Origin: Dendrolimus kikuchii
Lineage: Eukaryota > Arthropoda > Insecta > Lepidoptera > Lasiocampidae
Reading direction: 5' to 3'
Assembly: GCA_019925095.2 (NCBI GenBank)
Contig: CM034391.1
Location: forward strand, 6,042,551 to 6,106,550
Length of the DNA: 64,000 bases
A program made the translations under genes and the position numbers. A model generated the notes under the pieces. It searched no databases. It was not told where the DNA came from and saw only the letters and a program-made list of their open reading frames with translations. Shown here piece by piece: positions 55,422-64,000 of this stretch. How positions within the stretch are numbered: the stretch's first letter is position 1; the number at the start of each line of letters is the position of its first letter.

Positions 55422-55649
55422 GTTAACAGGTTGAGAGAGCTTTGTTTCCATTCGTAACAAAGTTAGGTCTAACCTAACTTTTGAACTATAGAATAGAAAA
55501 TTCTGAATAAATCCAGTTACTTCAAGGAATACTATTATCAAAATAGGTTTCAATTTGAGCTGTTGATTGATGGATGTGAGTAATTAAAATATGGAATATT
55601 TTTGATAAAAATAAGGTCCTATAGCGAAAGGATCACAACAGTAGTTCCT

Positions 55650-56880
55650 TATTATCTCAACGGGACCCTCCAATGTGTATCGACTGACACGCAAGGGGGT
55701 CGACAAATTAATTAAAGGGGTCCTGACCCCACATTTCAAAATCTAAAATATCCTATAAATAAACCTAACTTAAAAATATATATACAATAGTATATATACA
55801 AAAAAAAAAATAAAACTAATATTAAAATAAAACCTATATTAAAGCCCGTCCAGCCCCACCAGACCACTGTCGCTGGGCATTGTACCTAGAAGGCTGGCAG
55901 CATTACCTCGCTGGATACAAAGGCTAATCCTTTGAGCGAGGTAAGCTCCAGCCTTCCGGTCTCCTGTTTTGTCCATTAGGCGTTTTTTAATTATTTTAAA
56001 TAATTTGTGGGCACTTGGCCCCCATGGGCCCAAAGTCTCCACCCCAAACGGCTCAAATATGTAACCTGTTCCAAGGGTTACATATTTGAGCCGTTTGAGG
56101 TTTTCGGCAGAAGTGGCAGTGCGACCGGCCCCAACTTTGGACTCCTGGAGATGAGAAGGCGCCAGTGTATCGACACAGGTAACGTCCCACACAAGCGGCC
56201 TTCCCAAGCTCCAGGGAATTAAAGTCATACCGTCGGGCCTCTTGCCATCGTCGCGGATCAAGCCGTTCGGTTCGAGAACGGCTGGCACGTCGGCGCTGAC
56301 AAGAGCCCGACGTATTATATCGTTGAGGCCGGCATGTCGCGGAATTCTGCCTGCGCTTCTACCACACGATAGGCCATGGTGGCCAAGCCGGTCGACAGCC
56401 CGGCCGCAGCGACAGTTGTGTGGTTCACAGCAATTTGCCCCAAGACGAAGGCAGATTGCTGACCTGAATGTGGCTGCATCCATTAGCGTTCCTATAGAAG
56501 GTGACGGTAGGGCCTGCAACCAAAGTCCTGATTCCCATACAGAGGTAGCTAAAAGACGGGCTCGATCTGCAGAACTAGTCGACGTTTCCAATAGTTTTTT
56601 ACGTGACAGTTCACAGATCGGCCCGTCCCAGGACCTCTGTATAGAGGGGACAATGGGCAGACTGCTACCCGGACAAACCACCAGCCAAGCATTCCTGGCT
56701 TCAGTTGATAGTGATGGCTCCAAGTCTGCATGAAGTATTTCTTGAACAATTTTTTTGGTGCTATGTACTGAAGACAGGAATGCTGGAAGGGCCACGCTCG
56801 AAATTTTGCGTACACCCAGACCACCAAACCTCACTGGTAGCGTGGCTTGGGTCCAGATGCGTTGTTGTTGTTGTTGTTGT
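55650..56880 (-). mobile_element. LINE with restriction-like endonuclease, 5' truncated, intact C-terminal ORF
   Basis: The ORF (56891-55839, 350 codons; the LINE part begins at about 56863) is the C-terminal half of a non-LTR retrotransposon polyprotein. It starts at ATLPVRFGGLGVRKISSVAL, a segment that follows the reverse transcriptase, then has a zinc-knuckle-like CRCGRAVDRLGHHGLSC and a nuclease-like core EPNGLIRDDGKRPDGMT..WDVTCVDT. This is consistent with a PD-(D/E)xK restriction-like endonuclease as in R2-type LINEs (an inference from motif order). It ends [22 protein letters not shown]-repeat (Gln run, plus-strand TTG repeats at 56862-56880) marks the truncation point. Confidence 0.6.
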
Positions 56881-57703
56881 TGAATGTTCAAAACGTTGAT
56901 GAGAGTATATTTTACGATGTCGTCAAGTGTCTGTAAAATTATTGGATGCTTCCAGAATTGGCAACATCGTAAAAAATGTGTGAATTTTGGAACAAATAAA
57001 CAAAATATATATAAAATATATAATTTCTTGATTTAAATTGCAAAATATGTGACGTCACACTAGGGAAAGAGGTGTTTCACGAATGTGACCGGCTGTGACA
57101 AGGACGGGGGAAGGATCAAAATATCAGGAAATTAGTGTGATGTAATTTGTGGACGGCCCCTTAGAATAATAACACATTGGTGATAATGAGCTAAATTGTC
57201 ACCACAGATAGAACTAAAATAAGATATCAAATATGAGATGAAAACAGAGAAAAAATAATTTAAACATGAAAGATTCATCTAGAATAACTTGCTCATTGCA
57301 CACTAAAATGGAAAATCTAGGTCATTGAGTTTATTTCTAAAAATAGACACCGAGGTACCTGTTATATCCAAATCGCAGCTGCGAATTAATTTATTATAGG
57401 TAGTACACGATCGATACAAAAAAGTATTTTGACAATAGTTAGTATATCTCATTACCTATTGATTTAAAGAAAAAAATTACTAAAAAATATTATAATGACT
57501 GTTGAAACCTCTCTAATGATACGCCACACATCTAAGTACTAGGAGGAAAATATACCATTGTAGGCACCCTATTATTTTATTCAAAACATTAAGATTTTTT
57601 ATTCTGTTGCCATCATCATCATGATCATAGCATTAAAGAGCTTATAGATCTTGTCGGTAAAACCCCCTCCAATCCTCTCAATTCTCGGCCAGCTGTTTCT
57701 TTA

Positions 57704-58172
57704 AGGTAAGCGTCCACATGCCCGCATCGTAATCTTCGGACGTGTCGTATCAAACACATCGTAGTATTATTTGTATAGAAAGTAACACAACTGCGTCCAC
57801 TGATCCGCATCGTACGGAGCGCACGTTTGTGCTCATCGGCAATGTTGACGTCTGTGCTCCGAGGGGCAGCTTTTGCGATGGCTGCCAATGACCTCATACA
57901 GAATCTTTAGGTTTTTCTTCCGCTTCTGCTAACAAACAAGCAAATAGGTACGACAAATTGCTCTTCTTCGGTTTCCTCCATTATCTCACAAACACGTTCC
58001 GCACGGACGCTCACTACACATATCAGAATGAAAGAGGCATCGACAATCCGATTGCTGGTGGTTCCGTCGGCAAATCCAATCGCTGTCGATACAGTGGTCG
58101 CATTGTGAAAAACTAATCCTTTGGGTACGATGCGTTCGATGCTTACGATGCGGCCTTGTGGACGCTTATCCT
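57704..58172. mobile_element. PIF/Harbinger-type element, non-autonomous
   Basis: 469 bp, ends AGGTAAGCGTCCACA and (inverted) TGTGGACGCTTATCCT, with the 3 bp target duplication TTA (57701-57703, 58173-58175) expected for Harbinger elements. Internal pieces of the end motif recur ('gatccgcatcgtacgg'). Confidence 0.65.
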
Positions 58173-58321
58173 TTACAGGACACGACACCAATCCTTTCCT
58201 TTATTTGGACGATGAACGCCTTCCTCCGTCTTCCCTTTCCTTTTTTTCATCCACTTTGCCTTTTATTTTCTTACCGAGAATTCTTTTGCAATAATAATAT
58301 TACTGTTTTTAATAAATATTT

Positions 58322-58400
58322 TATACATACATACATACATAACTTCACGCCAGTTCCCTTGCGGGGTATTTAGGCTTATTCTTACACACCTCACTTGCAT
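58322..58400 (-). repeat. LINE 3'-end fragment (RTE-like tail), short
   Basis: TACATACATACATAACTTCACGCC followed by a copy with a small internal deletion. Confidence 0.55.
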
Positions 58401-59700
58401 AAATATTTTATGTTGGATGTATAATGTTTAAAGGAATGTTTTCATTTTTTTATACAAACATGTCTTCATATGTTTTTTGTTTTTGTATAATACAATAAAT
58501 AAATAATTGAAATAATATTTCTCTATAGGTAAAAAATAAAAATTATCGATTTTTTTAAATTTACTAGGTGCTAATAAAAAGGTGGGATATCAACAATGGT
58601 ATATATACCTATAGTTTACGCTATATAGAAATTTTTAGTTTCTGTAGTATTTGAGAGACCTGCCTTGACGAAGCAGACGGATTCTAAAGATACGACGGAA
58701 CCTTAAAAAGTAAAGACATGTACCAAAACGAAAACATTAACATGCCCTCGTGTCTTAAGGTCATCGACCTGTTTACTATCAAAACTTTTATTATAATTTT
58801 ATTACGTGATATAAAACATCGCTATCTGCTGCTGCTGCGCCAGTGGCGTCCATTCCGTTACAAAACATGGTTTGTTTACATGTACTGATTAATGTCGGGT
58901 TTGTAATACAACTTTTATTTTATTTTCTTAGTTTCTAACTTAAGCTACCTTCTAATTTGCTAAATCTATCTGTATATAATGATGTACTTAGTACTATGTG
59001 CTACTGTTTCTATATCAATTTCGTTCACATCGAGTTTGTGTTTAAAATCTTAAATGAAAGCCTTTTGCAGCTGCAAAAAGAATTGCCTCGCTTGGTCTTA
59101 AGACTTCATTTGTTACATGAAGTAGATCTTGCTTACGCCTGAAGCGTATTTGTATGAAGATTATTTTAAGCATACACACATTTTACAACATAGAATTTTA
59201 GATACTTAAGAAGAATTTGAAATAAAAATTCGCATAAAATTTTAATTATTAATAAATTAAATACGGCCTGGTATGACCACATACTGAATGGCGTAACTTG
59301 CTTAGTTCCAGAATATACCATGTGTATCTTTATCTACTAACTTATTTAGTTTCATAACAATCATACACTTTAAATTTCAAGTCATAAATCTCAGGACGGG
59401 AAATAGTTAAAATTTATAACGATATTTTAAACAAAAAATAACCTCCTAAGCCGCATAATGTAATAATATTATACTAAACACAAGGCTTTTCACGAAAGGA
59501 TACAAAATAATTTATGATTTACAAACAGTTTTATTATTATTTGCCACATAAACGTAAGTACTCGAAAACCACTATAAAAACTTAAAATTTCGAATCACAA
59601 GTTAATATACATTTTCATGTGTCTTTAATGTAGTATAATAGTACAACTGCACACTGAATTATCAAATTAGCAATCGTTTAGTAGTTGGTAATTCTGAGAA
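58401..59700. other. AT-rich non-coding stretch
   Basis: Contains only a short SINE-2 fragment (59268-59345). No exon could be supported. Confidence 0.4.
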
Positions 59701-59716
59701 AGCTCCTAAAGTAATC

Positions 59717-60400
59717 ATGGTAGAGCCAAGCTGAATCATTACAACTGATGGGCCAACTCGTTCGATTCGATATCATGTACTCATAGAATATCGGCAGCAA
59801 ACGGTTACCCTTTTTCACCTTATGGTTTTATGTACAATGACTGACAGTACACACCCACATCTACTTGGTGTCCCGCGATACAGGCTAGTCCTAGTGGTAA
59901 GCATTATTTCTGTAACAAGTTTTTTTGACAATAAATTGCTTTTTTGATTTAGACTATTTCGCGCCAAAAATCCACAGAAAAAAAGAGTTCGAAGGCCCCA
60001 CTTTCTCTTCCCTATTTCATCTCCTCTATCTAATTCCTGCTGTTGATTTCTTTATGCCATCCCTTCAGTCCCATCCGCCTTTTTTTAAGAGGAGAAACAC
60101 GATTGAGGATCCTCAGCGACACGATAGAGGAGAGTCGCGGCCGGTGTGTGGGATTCGCCAGGAAGGGGTGGCACTAGCACCTCTAGGCAGAACTAAAGAC
60201 GCTATTGCTACGCCACGGTTAGAGATACCCACTAAAACCCCTCAGTATTCCGTCTTTCACCCTTAATGCCAGAGCCACTGGTATATAGCCTAGCTTCTCC
60301 ACTGGCCCTGGCAGGCGGTGGTCCAACGGCCTCATCCACTGCCGGGTAACTACTCCCGTCCGCCTATTCCAATTCATTTAGCGTGTCCCCGCTCTCCCAT
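59717..60400 (+). repeat. Retroelement fragments, GC-rich
   Basis: 59717-59780 matches 76-150; 60095-60340 matches 14100-14290 (reversed) and 36440-36620. Probably one or two decayed LINE 3' ends. Confidence 0.5.
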
Positions 60401-60409
60401 CCAAAAGTC

Positions 60410-60665
60410 TGGCAACGAGTGACTTCTCCCCTGGTCTTACAAACGTCGACAACGACAAAAGGTGACGGTAACCATTTCCCATTAATGACCGGTTCCTATA
60501 TCTTACTATTCATTCACTTGCCTTACCATCGGTTGAATTTGGGCATGGCTGGTATGGAGCTTATGTCAAATTTGAACCGATAGTGATGCAAATGAACCGT
60601 CGGTAAGATATAGGAACCGGCCATTAGTGGGCCGCCTGCCAACCAGCTTCGCAATTAAAAATAAA
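60410..60665 (+). mobile_element. SINE-3/LINE tail split by a palindromic MITE
   Basis: The tail reads 'ggtgacggtaaccatttcccat', is interrupted at 60485, and resumes after 60624 with 'gtgggccgcctgccaacc..caattaaaaataaa'. The order is the same as in intact copies (accgctttccatcaagtgggccgtctgcc). Confidence 0.6.
60485..60624. mobile_element. Palindromic MITE, best copy
   Basis: 140 bp. The left end ATGACCGGTTCCTATATCTTAC pairs with the right end GTAAGATATAGGAACCGGCCAT, and the two halves are inverted over about 55 bp. The target is TA (60483-60484, 60625-60626), consistent with a Tc1/mariner-type MITE; a 3 bp TTA reading is also possible. Confidence 0.7.
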
Positions 60666-60784
60666 TTCTACATTCTAATGTAGAATTTATTTTTAATCTA
60701 AGATCTTCTAAGATCATTCTACTCTTGCTTTTTGACGTTTAATTTTTTTTTACTATTTTTAAATATTAATCAGATTATTAAAAT

Positions 60785-61030
60785 GTCAACCCTTTTCCTT
60801 AGCTTGACGTTTAACATTCCTTCACAAAAATAGATTCTTAAAAGCAACTATGAGTTGTGCATGTGTTTTTTTTTTAATCGGCTCATTCGATTCCTGACCA
60901 GGGTACTTGATTTTTTTTAAATCTAATGATACCACTATAGTTTATATCAAAATCGGTCTCCAGACTCGATTGAATGTTTTTCGCGATTTCGTATAGTCTA
61001 GGATTTGGCCTTAAAGGCCAACAAGGAAAA
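60785..61030. repeat. Right end of the 20130-20800 MITE family
   Basis: Shares 'gacgtttaacattccttcac', 'atcaaaatcggtctccagactc' and 'gtttttcgcgatttcgtatagt' with 20600-20790. Confidence 0.5.
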
Positions 61031-61380
61031 TTCACATGTATACATTACTACTAGTTTTCCCCAGCGCCGCGGGTCAAACCCTACTGCCTTCCTCTTGTTT
61101 AAAGAGCAAAAGCATTAATACAAGTTACATTGCATTCAATTTTTATGTTAGTGCCATTTGCCCCCGAAAGATTTAGTTCATTTTATATCTCAAACTATCC
61201 CATGTCCCGGGCTGAAAAATATCTATGTCCATTTTCGGTATTAAAACTGCATGTACAAAACTACAGCAAAACCGATGCCGTACCTACTCTAGTAGTTTTC
61301 CGTGAAAGGAAACAGTTAGACCGAGTTACTATCACATTTTTTTACAAATGATAAATTTACTTAAGTCATTTAGAATACAC

Positions 61381-61462
61381 TAGGGATTTCATCGCGCTCC
61401 TTATTTTGTTGTTGCGGGCGCGTGGCACTTTGTGCCCCCGCGGTGGCATTACACGAGGTCAT
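61381..61462 (-). CDS. Candidate first coding exon of Hr39 (weak)
   Basis: ATG at 61462-61460 in a good start context (gccaagATGACC), 27 codons (MTSCNATAGAQSATRPQQQ...EIP) and a donor A|gtgtat leaving phase 1, the phase exon A at 53224 requires; joined they read [13 protein letters not shown]. It is GC-rich and follows a GC-rich leader. Against it: I do not recognise the peptide from Hr39 of other insects, the neighbourhood is full of repeat fragments, and the donor is not strong. Confidence 0.22.
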
Positions 61463-61822
61463 CTTGGCCGGCACCTGCCAGGGCTTATGCGAAGTAAGCG
61501 ATAACCATTTCCCGTGACCCTGGTTATATGCGAATGGAAGAAACACGGGAGTTTTACTGAGTATCCAACCACCAATCCGGCCAGTCTTCACACGCCCTCA
61601 TCGTGATCTACAGACTGTGAGATGTGCGTAAGTTCATTTCTCCTCGTTAAAATGGGTTTTTAGCACAGCATCGCCTCGTGTTAAACCCTATTACGCAACC
61701 CTTGCTTATTTAACCTGCAAATTTTCTTTCAGACAGGTTACATTGCATTACATTTTTGTCTAGGTGCGCTTCGGCGACTCATTTGCAAAATATTGTTTTT
61801 TTACGTACATAAAAACTTAATT

Positions 61823-63043
61823 AAGTTTTTTATATAATAAAACTACGTTTTAACGGTTTTAAGCGCGGTAATTTTATTTGATTTTGGTTTTTCCGACGTT
61901 TCCGACGTCTCTCCATCATCTTAGTCAGTTAGCTACCGTGGGCAAATATTTGTTTCAGAGAGCACAGAAAATTTGTGACGAGAACCACATAGCTGGAGAG
62001 CTTCAGCATGTCAAGCGAGTTCTACAACGCAATCAGCTGAAGACTCCACACCAACGTCACAAAGACCCCAAACCACCTTCAGTTGAGCGGTGCCCTGCTA
62101 CCCTACCCTACATCAAGGGGGTCACAGACAGAATTGGTCACATCCTCAGGCGAGCTTCAATCAAAACATATTTCAAGCCGCAAAAAAAGAATACCCAATT
62201 TCTGAGACCTCTGAAATGCAATATCCCACTCCAGGATGCAGGGGTCTACAAGCTTGATTGTGAGTGTGGATTGTCATACATTGGGCAAACAAAGAGGAGC
62301 ATAAAAACACGAGTAAAAGAACACATTGCTGACATGAAACACACAAGGTCTACGAAGTCTGCGATCAGTGAACACACGCTGGATAAACCCAACTACTACA
62401 TCAGATTCGATAACCCAAATTCTCGCGAAATAGAATCGTTTCATACCTAGAATGATGCGTGAGGCTATTGAAATCAAAAAACACCCAAATTTCAATAGAG
62501 AAGATGGTTGGCAAGTACCACCTGTTTGGGATCCGATCATCAAAACTATTAAGACCCAAACCCAGCAAAAACCAGCTGCCAGACCTCAAGACACTGTGAG
62601 CTCTTTCTGCATACAACGGAACACAAACCAACTTGACTGATAATTACTTTTATTTTTCCTTCCACCCATTTTAATATTATATAAAATGATTAGAGCTAGG
62701 CATGTTTGCTGAAGAGTTTCTTGCGCCGCTTCTTCTCTTCAAGCCATAACATGTTGCGAAGCGGCAGTAAATTAGATTAGGCTCCCATAGAGTAAATAAT
62801 AACCATAAACAAAATTAAAATTAAATAATTAAAATTAATAAGTTGGCGGTAGGCTAAATAAAACTTTAACAATACGCGTTGACACTTGACATCTTTGTCT
62901 TCCGTGATCACGGCCACTGAAAAGTGGCCGAAACGTCGGAAAAACCAAAATCAAATAAAATTACCGCGCTTAAAACCGTTAAAACGTAGTTTTATTATGT
63001 ATACAAGTCGCGAAAACTTAAGAAAATATTAAGTTTTTTATAT
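61823..63043 (+). mobile_element. Penelope-like element with GIY-YIG endonuclease
   Basis: Element 61836-63030 (1195 bp), flanked by the 13 bp target duplication AAGTTTTTTATAT (61823-61835, 63031-63043). It has a short left terminal sequence, then the C-terminal part of the reverse transcriptase (RAQKICDENHIAGELQHV, TLPYIKGVTDRIGHILRRAS), then the GIY-YIG nuclease: GVYKLDCECGLSYIGQTKRS. A one-base deletion near 62430 shifts the frame, stopping at 62450; the original frame resumes as RFIPRMMREAIEI and ends NTNQLD. The right end carries 'cactgaaaagtggccgaaacg' and the common terminus. It lies to the right of all firmly supported Hr39 exons. Confidence 0.8.
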
Positions 63044-64000
63044 TTATAATAAACCCTCGGTGAACTGATGGTGAAAATCACTTAAACCGTTGCGTGGTTT
63101 AGGAGGAGTTAGCGGGTATTCTGACAGACGCGAAAAACGACTTTTTTATACTACGTAAAAAGTACAAAGCATAAGTCTTACGTGATCGGACCATGTTAAG
63201 TGGGCTATCTTACTATCTATCCATTGATGTTGCAGTAATAATAATATCGTGGATTTACGTCACTATAGATAACGGTATTATGAATAAAAATATTGACAAG
63301 CCGTAGTAAACTAAATAATCAATCGATGCTAGTTAATTGTTCTAGATTTTTTTATTATGGATCTAGCAGTAGAGTTATTCATGAATATCCAAGTTTTGGA
63401 CTTATTTTCAACCAAATAAGAACTGACTAGATGACAACAGGACCCATGTAATTCTTCCATTCCAATCAATATAGTATTATCTATGATTCCAATCTCAGCC
63501 AAATTGCAGGTCTTTAACTGACGTTAAATAAGTAAGTATATTCGTGGCAGCTCGAAGTCACATTTCATTAAAGAGTTTTCTACACAACTTGTTTGAAAAT
63601 GATCAATATCCTACAACTATGGTTCGTTTAAAAAAAAATAGAAGATTTTTAAGAATTAAACTAAAGAGCAAAATGTATTGTCGCTCAAGTTCCAGCCAAA
63701 ACACACCTATAAAAATAGTTTTTAACTTAGACTTGAATTTACAGTTAGGAAGTTGAAGTAGTTTAGACCATAAATATGAAGATGGCGCTAGTTGCACTGA
63801 TAGCTGAATTTATTTTTTCACAAAGTAATAGGTAATGTGAAAGTGTATTTATTTACATGTTTGTATGTTTGTTTTTCCCGCTCATTGACTTTGAATACAA
63901 ACTTGTTTTACATAAACTTTTGGTATTATCCCCAGCCATAATCACCAAGCCGCTTGTTAACAAAAATTTGCAACTTGATATACTTAATGCTTTAACGTAA
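63044..64000. other. Right edge, nothing recognised
   Basis: AT-rich; two short overlapping open frames on opposite strands (63544-63797) have no recognisable domain. Confidence 0.4.

Noticed and set aside
56862..56880. TTG microsatellite as a coding polyglutamine tract
   Set aside because: It coincides with the 5' truncation point of the LINE fragment and is outside the retroelement-homologous part of the ORF.
57625..58191. Two adjoining minus-strand open frames as a host gene
   Set aside because: They lie largely within the Harbinger-type element with TTA duplication and have no host-domain signature.

Overview
The window is insect nuclear DNA, most likely from a moth or butterfly. It is AT-rich, its genes are split by many GT-AG introns, and it is packed with small transposable elements of the kinds seen in Lepidoptera: tRNA-derived SINEs, LINE tails, Helitron-like elements with an A^T target and CTAG end, Penelope-like elements, and hAT or Harbinger elements. 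No bacterial or organellar feature is present. The lepidopteran assignment is an inference from gene and repeat content.

The main gene is Hr39 (FTZ-F1-beta, nuclear receptor subfamily NR5B) on the minus strand. I could build 15 coding exons between 53224 and 19469 from splice sites and reading phase. They give 729 residues: a serine-rich N-terminal part, the two-zinc-finger DNA-binding domain with its FTZ-F1 box, a hinge, the ligand-binding domain and the AF-2 helix. The true start lies upstream of 53224; one weak candidate first exon is at 61381-61462.

The 9.1 kb Hr39 intron between 36187 and 27049 contains two carboxylesterase genes on the opposite strand. One (31571-35272, three exons, 575 residues) is intact, with a Ser-Glu-His triad and an N-terminal membrane anchor. 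The other (28530-31248) is a decayed tandem copy that has lost its nucleophile elbow and its histidine. Between the Hr39 3' end and the left edge lie about 9 kb of AT-rich intergenic DNA and then the 5' end of an astacin-family metalloprotease gene (3978-5204, minus, running off the left edge). A duplicate of its promoter and first exon (7602-7761) is present, broken by a one-base deletion.

Mobile DNA explains much of the rest. It includes three Penelope-like insertions with 11-14 bp target duplications; a LINE with an intact 762-codon reverse transcriptase ORF nested in one of them; a 3.45 kb hAT element with a perfect 8 bp target duplication and a LINE nested inside; a SINE family that shares its 3' tail with that LINE; fragments of a LINE with a restriction-like endonuclease domain; solo LTRs; Helitron-like elements; and several palindromic MITEs. 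I found no CRISPR, rRNA or functional tRNA gene.

I see no evidence for a wholly new system. The most interesting points are the nested esterase pair inside Hr39, the tail-sharing SINE/LINE pair, the Penelope-like insertions, and the transposon end that abuts the TATA box of the duplicated protease gene.
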